Shown here one piece after another: positions 1-13,660 of a stretch of 64,000 bases of DNA (positions are counted from its first letter, which is position 1; every line of letters starts with the position of its first letter). Made by a program: the position numbers and the translations under genes. The notes under the pieces are model-generated. The model worked only from the letters and a program-made list of their open reading frames with translations. It ran no database searches and was not told where the DNA came from. The stretch spans positions 17,694,361 to 17,758,360 of the forward strand of contig CM040764.1 of assembly GCA_022829145.1 (NCBI GenBank), read 5' to 3'. This DNA is from Albula goreensis. Its lineage: Eukaryota > Chordata > Actinopteri > Albuliformes > Albulidae.

Positions 1-2109
1 AAATGGCAACAGGTTGACAGGATTTTGTACAGTATGTGCTCTTCCATATGCTGGCAGTATGTCAAAAACCCAATAGTCAGCGCCTCTTGGCCTCATGAAA
101 GCCATATTCTGGGGAGAGGTCTCAGCTGAGAGCAGAGTTAAGTTAGTTGACATGCAATTCCATCCAATTAAAGGTGGATTTGAGATTTCTTAGCTCTCAT
201 GAAAAACTACTAGCTTTCTTTTGGAATCTGTCAGTGTCTTCTTGTTTGTTTTAGTAGGCTGTACTGGAAGTTGTTTAATGCAATGTGCAGCAGATGTATC
301 TGTAGAACCTTTAGTGACATTCAGAAATAACCCTGTTGGTGAACTGAAAAGACTTGTTAAAACTTACCTCATTAAACAAAGAACTATTCATGTTAAACTC
401 TGGGATACATTGTTTAGGAACTGTGAAACGCTTCAGAGCCCATTCTGTTTATAGGCAGAATGGGAAATGTTATGTTGCAGGAAATATGCCATTGTTGAGG
501 CTGTATTTTGAGGGCATCTATGAAGAGGAAATCATATTCTTTGTCATGATGGAAAGGGATAATCCAATTTTTAGGAATGAACTGTTCTGGAATGAAGGGA
601 GTCTTCTTTAGATTTATTACAGTTGTTTTGTACATGTTTTAAGAAAAACAGATGCTAAACACAGTTTTTGACTGTGAATTGAAGCAATCCGTGCATTGAC
701 TATAAAGAACCTTTTTTGTTGCGCATGGCTTTTTTCTATATTGCTTTGACTACATATTCTATTAAGTTTTTAACTCAGAGTTGATGGAAAGGTCAGCACC
801 ATGTTGTGAACACATCCGTGATCCAGCAAGTGACACTCTTACTGTTCTTCTTGGCTGTTGGCACTCTGCATGCTGAAAGCAATAAGTGGGACGACAGCCT
901 CGATCCTTCAGGGCAATGATCCCGATCGCAGTGCGCTATTGAACATTGGCAATAGCACACAAGGGCTAAGCATCAAAAAAAGACAGAAGACCACCATACC
1001 TCTCCCTCCTGTCTAACTGAGTGAGTCCTGCGGCCGTTTTACTTTTGGGTCGCCCTTTCATGTTTTTTTTCTTTCTTTCTGTCCGTGGGGCTGTACGTGC
1101 AGGGGAGCTGCAGAGGACAGAGGTGCTCCTGGCGCACTGGAAAGAAACAGCACAATTTCACACAGGTCTGCACCCGGCCAGAGGATGGAGCGCAGGGCTG
1201 GGGGAGGGGGTTAGGGGATGGGGGGTTGCAGCAGAAAATGCTGTATTGTTTTACGCCCCTGAGGTATCCAGTCTGAAGTAGTTTAGTTACTGGGGCTCAC
1301 CAAAAACACTGGCTGGGTGCAAATGACTGTCTCTAGACCTTCTCTAGTTTTGCAGCCTTGTGGCCTCAGGTTCTGTGTCTGTCTGCTTCAGGGCCGGTCT
1401 GGCCATCTGCATTCTGAGTGAATCTCCACCGTCACACTTGACTACTGAACTATACAGAACTGGACCACATAAGTGCATTTGGTAAATCTAATACGAGTAT
1501 ACACCAGGAGTGAAAATCTGCGGGCTAAGGCCTGAGCAGCTGCTCTTTACACTCATTTCTGCTAAACCTCAGTGTCCTTCCTGGTTGTATTCATTAGCTT
1601 GTCTTTCTCTATTTTTCAGTGTTTTCATGTTATGCTCATCAATGTTGGTGACTTTGTCTGGCCTTGGTCCCAGTCATTTGTCTGAAACAGGTGCACATTT
1701 GTAAGCCTTCACCAATAAAAGTTTATTTTCTGAATTGTAAAGATTCCACAAGCCATGTGTAAAAATTTGTCATAAAAAAAAACAATGCCTTAAATTTACT
1801 TGTCTAAGCACTGAGTTGGTTTAAATTGGTGATTCACAGTATGAAAATGCAGGTTGTTAAGCATTTATTATGAATGGGAAATTTGATTTTAGGTTCATTG
1901 CTTCCTATATATTTGCATTTTAGTCTGATATCAAGCTTGTTTCTTTTTGCTTCTTTCAAATTATCAATTGTATTTGACAAAAGTATTATTCTAAAACCTC
2001 TGCGTGTCCTGCATAATTATTCCAAAGGATGCGTGCAGGTATATAGACCGCAAAATGGAGTATTTAAATGCCATGTATGTAATTTGGTATACTGCAAATC
2101 GTTTGTCAC

Positions 2110-2450
2110 AACAGATGCTGCGATTCCCTAAGGGACCGTTCCACATTTACCTGTGGAGTGAATGCACCTCCGACGTTCCCTGCTTTGGTCAGGTCGGCAT
2201 AGCTTCTCCATGGAACTCCAGCTCCATGGCTGCAGATAACAGTGGTGACTGGAGAGATGGCAGCTCACAGCCTGAAACAAAGGGGCTCTCTTTCTCTCCC
2301 CGTCTCTGTTTCAGCTGTCTCTTTTATTACCTCCTCTCCGGCCGCTTTGGAAATCCAATCTGCCACACGGCCAATAGAGGAGACGGAATCCGGTTGCCGT
2401 GGTTTTATCATGGAGAAATGCAAAAAGCTCCATTATAATGGGGGTGACTG
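2110..2450. other. GC-richer block, candidate conserved non-coding element
   Basis: The block stands out from AT-rich flanks. It contains a long pyrimidine tract at about 2284-2345, ggccaatagagg (reverse or forward CCAAT-type motif) near 2370, and a paired tccatgg repeat near 2208 and 2223. Open frames through it lack similarity to proteins. Its function is unknown. Confidence 0.25.
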
Positions 2451-5400
2451 ACTCTGAGCTATTTACAGGCATCCCCAAGTAAGAGGCAATGAACCCAGAA
2501 CCCCTTTTTTTCTTTCCCCTTGAGTTTTTTTATCTATAGTATCCATCCTTGAAATTCAGCTTTTTTTTCATTTTTAGAAAACCTATGTATGCTCAGAACG
2601 AATGTCTGTGAGATCCGAGGTTATGTGAAGACAGAAACTGCTAATGACAAAACCTAAAGCAGAATCTCCAGTCTGTTAATACTCATTTCAATTGTATATT
2701 ATGATAGTACTTATTTTTTCCTAGCCATAAGTTGGTGTAGGTTGTACAATTTCAATAACCAAGTAAATACTAAAGCCACAATAAAGTAGATATCGTTAGT
2801 CTTATTCTGAGTTTGCATGTTTGTCTGTTCTCCTGCAGTTGTTTATTAACAGTTAATGGCTTCACAGTGATTACATTTGCTACTTTTGCTAAGGATTGCC
2901 CTTGAAACAGCCTGTCTGTCACGGACCCTCGTGCACGCAGTGTGTTACCACTGAGAGAATTTACTTTTCCTTCAAGGGTCACAGTTCTTCTTCAAGAGCC
3001 CTGCATTGGTCACACTCATGAGTTTTGTTTAGATTATTCTTAAATTAACATAAAGCAAAAGTGAGCTAATAGGCTTGTCATATTAATTAAGCCTCTGCCA
3101 GTAACTGGGACCAGAGGCCTGTCAAAGAATGGGTGGCTAACCAAGCTCCTGCTGTTCTAAGTGAACTTCTGTTATTGATACAACCATTGTTGTGTGTCAG
3201 TAGCCATTTGCACACTTCTATTTTAGGCCCTCATATACATCTAGCCAATTATTATAGATACTATGCCCCCTATCAGCTATTGCTCATTCTTTCCCTTGTA
3301 GTACACACAAGTACATTTTTGGCTGACACTGGCGTGACCCATTGTGAGTCTTCAATGGAAACAGAATACATATTTTAGTTGGCAGGGGCTGTCTTGCTTT
3401 TATCTTCATAGTCCAAGACCGATACAGGAAAAAAAATTGGCTTAAACTTTGTCCACTCCTCACAGGCTAGATATAATGACTAAAGTAGGGCATGGAAGGT
3501 ATTAACTGGAATCAGTTTAATGATGCACTTTTAAATGTGATTTGGGTTTTTCAGTTCTTAATTAAGGCATAAATCTAACAAACTGATGGTGTGTCTATTT
3601 AAGCTTCTACATGCAAGTGCTGTACGTTCGATTACATTGACTTTTAAAACAGTTAAGGTTTGCTACTGATCTTTTTTCTACATCTACTGACAGTGAATGT
3701 AGAAAGTGTTGCCTGTACCTTTTCTGCATTTCATTTTTGCAGTCTTCATGGTGTACCCTGTTCCTCTCTGTTTGACACAGTAATTAAAGAATCATTGCTG
3801 ACAACCATCACAGATCACACTTAAAAATGGCTTCACACTACATTCATATACACATTGCTTGTAGGATGCACATAGAAGATTTCTTTAAGGTTGACTCTCT
3901 GGTTCTTGCTGGTGGAGGTTTATGCAGTTTAATCGATATCTTTGACCTCAGTGTTGCCAGAATAGATGCTATGCCTCATTTTGCTTTCTTTTCCTGTTTT
4001 GTCCAGGTTAATGAGATGTCCTGGGAAAGCACATTTTGTGTTTTCCTGCTATTTCAGCTTCTTTGGTTCACCTGGCAGGGGGATAATATACATCCAATTC
4101 TGGTAGACTGCTTCAGAAACGGTGTTTAATCTCCGGAACCAGACCCTCCTCCACCTGCTAATTTAGTGTCTGGCCCAACAGAGCTAGTGAAAAGTTAATG
4201 ACTGCTTTTCCAATTAAAAAGTGTTATAGTAAGTTATTCTCCTGAAAATGTGTGTTTCTCGGGTGAGTAAAGTGATATGAAAAGAAAACCTCTGTTATAT
4301 TTTGAATATCTGCATGGCTGGTGGGCACAAATGTGAATCTGATTTTTTATGAACTGAAAAGTGATTCACAGTGAGGGAGTGAAGAGGCAGTGGTTTGATT
4401 ATCTGCCTGTACTCACCCAGATGTCACAGAACTGGAATCTAGTTAGGACATTGGGCAAGCCACTACACTTATGAGTGTTATGGAATGTTTAAGGACTACA
4501 TTCAGTTAAGATGTCAGTTTAATATCTTCAGATAATTTCTGCTGTAGGACAGCGTCCCTATCTTTGCAGTGGGGCATTGGTTTTTAGTTGGTCGAGTTCA
4601 CAGACTGCTCTCTACTGGCCCACTATAACCTCATCAACTTTGGTTTGTCAGGAGAATAGACACTAATTTAGCCCCACCCCACTTCCTAAAACTCATCAGT
4701 CAGGAGACAGTTACATGGTATGTCTGCATTCAACCTGCTGAGAAAATGCATTTACAACCGAGCATGTGTCTTTAAAATAGGAGACATGATCATAAGAGAA
4801 AACATTGTTCATACACCTGCCATATACTGTATTTCCCCCACTGTTCCATCCATTAGTCTGTTTCTACAATCTAGTCTGCAGCAATAGTAATGATATTTTT
4901 GGATATGAATTCCATTTGCTATTAGTTCCTTGGATGATTCCATTGATTAGATATTCACAAAGTTCATAACTTCTTGATATCCTCCCATCTGTCTCGGTCA
5001 CAGTGTCAGGCTAATGAGTAATCTCCCTCTTAAAAAGGCACATCAGTTCCTGCATTTGGCAGCATCATCATGACATTTGTCTCTCACTTAACTTTATCTT
5101 TTCATGGTTGAGAATTAAATTACACTCCTTTGCGTGATTTATTTGCTGAGTCAATGCCCGTTGCTAGGGTGACTTGCAGTACTTACATTTGATATACACT
5201 ATAACTCATTTACCATTTAACTGGAGTGTGCCTGCACCTCCTCAAGGGTTGAAGAGCTACACAGTCTCCTATTATCCATGCTCATCTCCAAAACACACCA
5301 ATTTACACAATATAGAACTGTTTCCAGCCACATTTTTGCAGCTTTGTTTTTAAATGGTAATTTATTTGCTGTTTTGTTTTGTAATATTTCCCACAATTCA

Positions 5401-6341
5401 AAAGACTTGTAAGTGGCCGCACTGAAGACGGTTCTTCCCACAAGAACAGGCTAGGCCCTAAAGCCTAGACATTACAGTTCATATCTTCAGTATGTCATTA
5501 GCCAAATATGTATATTAGTATTGGTAAAGCATAAATGGCCTCATCATCTCAAAGCACATTTTTTTACCAACATGGCGATAGGACTGTGGGGATAAGTGGC
5601 TCATGACAGTTTAGTTTCAGGAAAAAGGCTTTTGGTTTCAAATGTAGTCAGACCATGTCCTTCTGTTACAATTATTATGCAAATGGAAGTATAACTGGAA
5701 AATGTGAACTCCCTGTATTTCTTCTATGTCGAGGCTCACTGTTTGTCCCGTTGAATGGAATGATACATAATCTTTTACATGCATGGATATGCAAAAAGTT
5801 GGGGCAGTAGTTTGTATAACATTCGCAATACTTATTTGCGTTATATTGTTTTGCACAGTACTTCAACGTCTCATGGTGTTGGCTACCTCAGACGAGGAGA
5901 CAGCTTTCCTGGTTGTTATTAAATTAGTAAGACATCAGTCTTACAGCAACTGTCTGATGGAACGAATGAGAACAAAGCAGGCATTAATGACTGCACAGCA
6001 AGCTTCAGTTCCTGGCTTCCTCCTCCTTGAGTCAATGACCTCACCAAGACTCTCTAAGTGAAGATGCTAATTTAGCTTCCTGTTGGTTGGTCATTGCCTC
6101 TCAGCCAGCTGCCCTTTGCCTGCATATATTTACCATCTATTGTCTCTATTAAGATAAACATGACCTTCATAGATGGTTCATTGAGTAGATGGCCTTCATA
6201 GCTCAACCACTAAAGTCGAGCCCATGTGGTTCCGTGCATGTGTGTGTCCATATGAGTGAATATCTGGGCATAGGTACGTACATGCTCCTGCGCTATACAT
6301 TGTGTGTTGGGTGTGCAGATATGTGGCTTTCTGTGAATTTT

Positions 6342-6361
6342 TGTGTGTGTGTGTGTGTGTT
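6342..6361. repeat. (TG)n microsatellite
   Basis: About ten TG units, followed by ttgtttgttg and preceded by looser TG-rich DNA from about 6237. Short open frames across it are simple-repeat artefacts. Confidence 0.95.
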
Positions 6362-9300
6362 TGTTTGTTGGAATGCTGTACGTAGACGTGTGATGAAGTG
6401 AGAGTAACTGCAAGCAGATTTACAGAGAGCATATCTCCTGTATCTTACAATATTGGTGCATTCTCTGAATGTGAAAAGCCTGTGTGTGCCAGCCTAGTGT
6501 TTGCAGGTGTATAGATGTTCATCGTCTCTCACAGACAGTCTCTGTCTGGAGGTTGCAAACAGACCCTAGTACCCTGGGGGCCTCTCCTCCTTCTGATGTA
6601 TCTGTGCGCATCACCTCTTGGTTCAGCAGGTCCCCTGTGCTGCGTCTCTCAGCTCTCAGCGCCCCCTGAGCGCAGTCTCCCTTTGTGCTGAGGTCATTGG
6701 ATCAGCCCCTCCCCTTTTATTTCATCATATCTGCCTCCTCCCGAAAGGTCTGTACCAGCAACGTCTGCCAGTCCCATCGCTCCGGATGGCATGTTTGCAT
6801 TTGAGGTCACTCTTCCTCACTGCTATTTATGTGGAGGGAGAACCATATCGACCCAGTAATCTCCATCCTCTCCATCTCCCTGTTATGGAAACCCATTGAT
6901 TTTTTTTTCTTGCTTTTTTTGTTTTACACAGCCTTGATTGTAACTGAGCTCCTGGGATTGAGAATTCAAGGTTGTTTGATGAGTCAGAAAATACAATGGC
7001 TGTATTTCGTCTGATCAACAATCAATGTGCGAGCCCTCTCATGTCAGATATGTTGAGAATGTTCTAAGTTGTCTGTTTCATTGGAGGGTGCAGCTTTGTA
7101 TCTACTTCCTATTCAGACTTCCACTTTACTATTATGACATGCCCAGTACTAGAAAACTATTTCCTTTGTGATTTAATTGAGTTGTGTTCCATGCATGTAT
7201 ACACAGTCTTAAGTGCTGCACAGTGCTATGTGTTAAAATTCTTAAATAGACATGAATTTTTAAAGTTACTACCATAAACAGTTCCATAGGGCAGAATGTG
7301 TGAAGGTTTATTCGATTATCTGAAGCAACACCTGAGAATGTGCTACTCTTTAACAAAGTACTACCACTCAGTCAGCTTAGAGGTGTCACTTATGTATGTA
7401 ATTTGTTAGGATAGTATATTAGGTGCTTAAAATGTAACAAAATAACTCTTACAGTTCTCTTTCTTTTTATAGCTTGCAAAATACATCCAAAATAGTCATA
7501 AATGCCACAGACAAGATCTAATCTTTAGCCAAGTGTCGTCGCCGGACACCAAAAGTAATGCCGTTTTTGGGCATTTCCCCCTTCTCCTCACGCTAACTGA
7601 GCTGGTCTCACCACGCGACTCGCGCAGGCTAGGGGAAGGCAGGCATGATTTTCATGGTGACCTCTTCTTGCTTCTTCCTACGCTGCACACCGGTCAGTCA
7701 CCTATGAAACATTGCCTATGCTGTCAGGAAGGAGAGGCCACTTGGGAGTGATGAGTCTGAGGATTGTAACTGGCTGAGCTACCTGTGGGGCTGAACCAGT
7801 GCCTGGCCAGTGTGGACCGGACCATAGCTGAAAGTGTCAGCGCTGGGACTGCTGCGGGGCTCACAGCTGCACCTTTTTACTGGAGCTTTCACAATGTGAG
7901 CCCTCCAAAACCCCCGAAAGTATGCAGTTTCTGTGCCAACACAAAAAGTCGTAAACCGTAATATGAGAAATGTTTGCAGCTAGAGTGCCTAAAATATGTT
8001 TTTAATGGAACCTTGGGGGATTTATTTTGATGACAGTTTTAAACAACTATAAGCAAGTAGGAGATCTAAGCAGAATATATCAAGTTGTCTTACCACGAGC
8101 AATAGGGGCACTGTTCATATAAATACTTAATACTATAAATTGTAGTTGTCTTGTTAAAACTAATGCCAAGATATAATATCATTTTTGGTTTCTTTAGGGA
8201 ACCAAAGACTATACAGTGTTATGGCATTTGGGGAATACAGCTGTCTTATGAATGCCATCCATTTCTTTATTAATGTCCTGATTAATAACAGGGCACTTTG
8301 TTTCCAGTATGTTTTAGAAAGTTAGCATGAAGATGTGAAAAACCGATGACAGAACTTCACTTTAATAGAGGTTTATTTTGTTTTATCGTATCTATATACA
8401 GTATAAAAATATACAGGGTTGCCTCTTGGTCATTATTGAGGGGGGTGTCTGTTTTGTGATTGGTGCTAGATGTAGGCCTGTAGTTTGCTATACAGTTTGT
8501 AATGTGTAGAATAATGTCCTGCTTGAAATGGAGTATATTGGAGGAGTGCATGAGCTGCAGCCCCCGTGCTCTCTGTGTGGGTGAAGACGTGAATGTGGGT
8601 GGCATTGCTGTAACATGAGAGCGCAGTACAAGCGGCCATTCTAAATTGGAGGAAATCAGCATCTTTCTTTTATACACACATTTGTTGACTTTAATGTCAG
8701 GTTTGGTCATTGATTGTTATGGCGAAATTCCTGTGTGAAGTTCCCAAAGATGTTATATCAACAACCAAACTTCAGGCCATATTACAAACCACTATTCTTC
8801 ACCACCTACGTTTCCCAGCTGTCCAAAAAAATGAGATGGCCTAAGTAGCATATTTACGAAATGTGATCTAACTGTACAAGGGGGTATTTTTATTTATGTT
8901 GTGTGATGTATTGTGTTATATTTTGAGGTATACTCAATGAAGTACGGTTTCAGTTCCTGAACTGGCATGGACCGTTGTGCCCCGTAAATCAATCGTCAAT
9001 TTGTCCTTGTGATACAGACTTCAAAATCTACGGATATGAGTCAGCTAGGTGGCAGGAGTTGGTGTTTGCAAGGTGGCGAAGGGCAAGAGTTCATTCAGAT
9101 GCCTTTTATTCTTATGGCTGGAAATCTTATGGTTTTGTCAGCAGCTAAAAGGCAGAAAAGGCAGGCAGCTGTAGCCGGGGAACAAGCGGCATATGAGTTG
9201 AATATACAGCTGATGAAAGGGCATTTGGCCTGTTGGTACAGGCTTTGTTCCTCCCACATTCGATATTCTCTCAAATGAAAAGCTCCAGCTCTTGGTCAGT

Positions 9301-9769
9301 ATTTGGCACTTCTTGCACTGACTCTTTATTTAAAAGAACAAAAAAGGAGCACTAAAAAGACAACAAAAAAAGGACTACACATAAACCATTCAGAAACACA
9401 TTGTTAGGAAGATTTCCGGAAAATGCAGCACAAAGGGCTTATTAAAGGACACAATAGTCGCCTTATTTTTGTGTCAAGCTGCTCTTGAATAATGATTAGT
9501 TTCCAGCTGCTTCAGTCATGTGGTTCTGATGGTCTGAGTGATCCTCTGACATTTCATATTGCTTTTAACATAAAGGCAGACAGAATGAAGTGGACGCTGT
9601 GAATGCTTCCTAAGCCATGAAAAGCAGGACTCTCATGTTGCTTTTACCTTTACAGAATGGAGGGTAATATTGTCGAAAGGTTTTGTTGTTATTGGACAGT
9701 TACTCTTTGCAAATCTTGAACACAGTACCAGTGAAAATGACACTGCACTCACTTGTAATTGTGGTAGTG

Positions 9770-10110
9770 CTTTTCTGTACCGCAACCTGGGAGCCTCCAG
9801 GCACTGTCGCAGGAATCACAGACTCCGCTCTGCGCCGGTGACATGTGACCTGATATTAGATGAGACAGTGTAGTGGCTCTCTCTGAAAATCGTCACCGCA
9901 ACCGTACAGAGCTGCCACTTCACCAGCTGGCACGCGCAGCTTCAAAAAAAGCTGGCAGCTCCCGTCTAGACTGCCAGGTCGCACTTGGAATATTCACGCG
10001 GCACTCCTACAGCGCGCTTCCAGATGCACTTTTTCTTGAAGGAATTGTGGTGCAGACGGGAGGGCGGAAACAGAGCGCCGTATTGGCTGAGCATGGACTA
10101 TGGCAGAAAT
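9770..10110. other. CpG-containing GC-richer block, candidate CNE
   Basis: The block contains many CpGs (tgcgccggtg, cacgcgcagc, cacgcggcac) and two related gctggcacgc/gctggcagct segments about 25 bp apart near 9927-9960. It is open in one frame from 9873 to 10121, but the conceptual peptide has no recognisable domain. Confidence 0.25.
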
Positions 10111-10774
10111 CGCTGAGCTAAGCCAATGTCTCTTTGTTTTTGAACAAAATTAATACCGCTAAAAGAGAAAAGCATGGGATTTATCTGGTTTGCAGATCTG
10201 GCCTCTGATGCTCAATGTACGTTGTGCCAGGATGGGCCGTTGTGCGTGGTGGCAGGCACATTTGAATACATATTGGAAAACCTGTAATGGCGCGCAGCCC
10301 CGCTGATCTGCTCACTCGTCACGCAATGCAAGCTTTTTATCAGTGGACGATATTACAGTCACTGTACAGAACCCGCTCCAGTTCACCTTGGCTCCAGTTC
10401 ATTACCATATCCCCTGGAGGACCAGAATGAAATTAGACAGTGTCTTATTGAGCAAACCTCAACGCTACATCCAGGGGCATTTGGGCATGGGGTGTGCATG
10501 CACTCCTAACGAGGGCCTGCTTTGAAGTATCAGGTCTTTCGTGGAATGCATGAACTGTTCAGGAATGCTACTGTACATGCTGTGCAGTGTGAGAGTTGGG
10601 TTGTCTGGGATGAAGATGGTGGGGGGAAAAAGAACAGTGGATGGGTGGAGTCTGAGAAAATGGAGGAAGTGAGATGGATGGAAGCAGCCAGCAGACAGTT
10701 AGAGCAAGTATTCCATCTGACAGCAGGGGAAAGGATAAACCGGCATTAAACCCCATCAACACCAAATCCAAGCA

Positions 10775-11040
10775 TTATGTATCCGAGAGGCTTTCCCACG
10801 TGTGGCACAGTTAGCACGGCTATGGTCCCATTGGGAGCCCACTGAGCAGGGGGCCATCTGAAGATACCCATCCTCATCAAAGGGGCCATGCCAGCATGTC
10901 AGGGGCTCTTCGTCTGGCGCCCGGGTGGCGACAGCGGATGGGCAGCTGTTTTGGGGCCCCGGTGGCCAATGCCAGGCCCCAGTCTGGCTGCATGGCTTAC
11001 AGTCTGTCCACGGCAGATTAAAAAGGCTCTCGTAGCTCTG
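10775..11040. other. GC-rich block, candidate CNE
   Basis: Repeated ggggcc/ggcccc-type words (ggggccatgcc, ggggccccgg, ccaggcccc) lie in a 260-bp segment bordered by AT-richer DNA. There is no coding signature. Confidence 0.25.
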
Positions 11041-11889
11041 TGCCCAGTTACGAGTACAGCCACCTAATCAAGCGTGGCAAAACAACACATTTATCACAGC
11101 TTTCCTCTCTTTTCTGTGTCCTTCTGCACCCCGTTCCAAAGAGCATTGTGCGATATCCCTCTTCCATCTGCTCCTCTGTGTCACCCCGCCCCCCTTCAGC
11201 ACCAGCTGTCCCACCTTGCACCACATGTTTGTCACCTCTTACTCTATCACTGTCTGTAATGGCGCCAGTGTGGCCGCTCGTATCTGGAAAGGTTGTGCAG
11301 GGGGCGTCGCTAATGGGGGTACCAGTTATTGCCCGCGCCCTTGAGGGCACCCAAATTCGGAGAATGATTCATCCCAAAGAACCCTCCCCATCCATACCAG
11401 AGATGGAATGTGGTGTTTCCCGGCAGGGGTTCTGCATTCAGGAGAAGAAGAAGGTCGAACTGTGGTGGAAGGTCCTGACATAGTTTAAGCCTGAGCCGTG
11501 CCTGTGCACGCTCTCTGCGTAGGCAGAATGATTGAGTTTCACTTGTTTCTCACTTCACCTTCACTACATTTTCAAATATTTTCCCATCAATTATTTTCTA
11601 CAACAGCAACACAAAGTAAAATCCGCTGTCGTCCCTGCTGACCATGCTGCAGAGGGTAGAGGGGTTTTAGCTGGACTTCTGTGGCTTGCGTGCACACAGC
11701 GCGTGACCTTTCGCCGTGATGCTTTTGTGCAGTAAAACGGCTTTAGGGCAGACAGATGACCTGTGCCTATGCAAGCAGCTATGTGGGGGTGAAGGTGACA
11801 TGTGGACACATAAAGGAAGCAAAGCATGCTTTCTCACCCTCTCCCTTCCCCATGAAAAACCCAAATCTCTGCAGTAATTTTGGGATTGG

Positions 11890-12259
11890 GAATTTGGTTG
11901 CATACACCCACCTCACAGCCCCTGTGGATAGGGTCGCACTACCTCTCTGTCCGAGAGAGCTCCATGTCACTAGTGAGATCTGCAATGCATTAAACACACC
12001 CGCTGGATACAGCATGGAGCATGCTGGGAAAGAGGGGACCTTTGGCTGGTCATTATCTGGGAGATACAGCAAGAAGAGGGCCCCTTTCCCTCCGCTGGGT
12101 CATGACACTTATCAACCGCCACTCACTGCCGGCCCGCCGAGTCAAAAATAAACAAGCCGAGAGCAGACGAGATCAGAAGCCGGTGATGAAAAGAGATTTA
12201 GGGCTAAAGGGCAGCAAGGCTCTTTTCAAGGGCCCCTGCTTGATTGCATTCATTTTTTT
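11890..12259. other. GC-richer block adjoining the tandem duplication, candidate CNE
   Basis: The block includes tcatgacacttatcaaccgcc near 12100, with a GATA-type word, and a CpG-rich ccggcccgccgag near 12129. It runs without a break into copy 1 of the duplicated unit, so the unit may be part of a larger constrained region. Confidence 0.25.
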
Positions 12260-13413
12260 TCTCTCCCCCTTTTAAAGCTGCTAATTAAGAGTGGCCGGAT
12301 CCAATCTGCCTTTCACAAGAGCTGCTTCAAAAGGAACCTTTGGAGGTAAAGGAGAATGGCAGCCGCGCCATCCAATCGACGGTTATTGAAAGGCAGAAAA
12401 GAGGAAGCTAATGAGGTGACGCCGTGTATCAATGCCTCCATTGACCACTCCTACAGGTGCTCTCAGTGCTTCGCAAAGTGGCCGCTTCACTCCTTTCTCC
12501 ACCCTCCACCTGAAAAATGGCCAATTATAAGATTGATACTGAACTACAGCGGACATTGAAAGATAGAGGGAGAGCAATAAGATGAAAAGTTTGAATTAGT
12601 GTGTTGTCATGGAGAAAATTCACATTTGCGAGAAGCAGACAAGTGAGAAAAGACAAAAAAAAAAAAAAGTGTGGAATAGGGAAGGTACTCCCACGCACGG
12701 ACACACGGCGCAGGTGCCAGGCAGAACATGCCTTCACATGAAAAACAAAGGCCTGCCGTACCCACTTTCACTTCCCATAGAGTTCATTTTGTCCATATGC
12801 AAAATAAGAAAATAGCAGTAATCCAGTGAAAGCCTTGAGTCTCTCCCCTTTTAAAGCTGCTAATTAAGAGTGGCGGATCCAATCTGCCTTTCACAAGAGC
12901 TGCTTCAAAAGGAACCTTTGGAGGTAAAGGAGAATGGCAGCCGCGCCTCCAATCGACGGTTATTGAAAGGCAGAAAAGAGGAAGCTAATGAGGTGACGCC
13001 GTGTATCAATGCCTCCATTGACCACTCCTACAGGTGCTCTCAGTGCTTCGCAAAGTGGCCGCTTCACCTCTTTCTCCACCCTCCACCTGAAAAATGGCCA
13101 ATTATAAGATTGATACTGAACTACAGCGGACATTGAAAGATAGAGGGAGAGCAATAAGATGAAAAGTTTGAATTAGTGTGTTGTCATGGAGAATATTCAC
13201 ATTTGCGAGAAGCAGACAAGTGAGAAAAGACAAAAAAAAAAAAGTGTGGAATAGGGAAGGTACTCCCACGCACGGACACACGGCGCAGGTGCCAGGCAGA
13301 ACATGCCTTCACATGAAAACAAAGGCCTGCCGTACCCACTTTCACTTCCCATAGAGTTCATTTTGTCCATATGCAAAATAAGAAAATAGCAGTAATCCAG
13401 TGAAAGCCTTGAG
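12260..13413. repeat. Direct tandem duplication, two copies of about 577 bp
   Basis: Copy 1 is 12260-12839 (580 bp) and copy 2 is 12840-13413 (574 bp), head to tail with no spacer. Each begins tctctcccc and ends agccttgag. By eye the copies differ by five small indels: a C in the opening C run, one C in ggccgg/ggcgg, an A in gccatcc/gcctcc, 14 versus 12 A in the poly(A) run, and 5 versus 4 A in a later run. There are also three base substitutions: a tc/ct swap near 12491 and an a/t near 12616. Such near-identity means a very recent event or an assembly duplication. The unit carries short open frames on both strands with no known domain; I read it as intronic, possibly regulatory, sequence. 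Confidence 0.95.
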
Positions 13414-13660
13414 CGCTAACAGACAGCAGTGAACCCCTATCCCTAATCATTCATCTCTGACAGATCAGGCTGCGTGTTTTACGGTTTCTCCGAGGCCTGA
13501 TTTTTTCCAGGCTGTGTCCTGTGTCTTGTGATTTCGATGCCATCTCTCCCCTTTTAATGGTGCTGTGCTCTCCGTCCACATCTTTCGACGTGCATCAGTC
13601 TGGCCCCTGTTAATGGGGCCTGTCTGGCTGTTCGGCCCCGCACCCCGGAAATCGGCACCG
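13414..13660. other. GC-richer block with perfect inverted repeat, candidate CNE
   Basis: Directly after copy 2 of the duplication, 13602-13620 reads ggcccc-tgttaat-ggggcc, a perfect 6-bp inverted repeat around a TAAT-containing loop. Earlier in the block, gaggcctga and ccaggc words recur. There is no open frame of note. Confidence 0.3.

Noticed and set aside
1510..1704. Hydrophobic 64-codon frame considered as the missing signal-anchor exon
   Set aside because: It lacks a basic cytoplasmic start, the stem and the cysteine-proline segment expected before the Val-splitting donor, and no suitable GT donor in phase was seen.
2004..2438. 144-codon + strand open frame
   Set aside because: There is no domain or coordinated splice sites. 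The composition changes within the frame and matches an intronic GC-richer block.
8357..8710. 117-codon - strand open frame
   Set aside because: It lies in AT-rich DNA and has no recognisable domain or splice structure.
11040..11483. 147-codon + strand open frame
   Set aside because: The low-complexity Ser/Pro-rich peptide comes from C-rich DNA. It does not resemble the missing B4GALT first exon, which should contain a signal anchor and a cysteine shortly before a GT donor.
12356..13136. Related open frames in both copies of the tandem duplication (12356-12559 and 12870-13136)
   Set aside because: Their similarity only reflects the DNA duplication. The start regions differ because of small indels, both strands are open, and no domain is visible.
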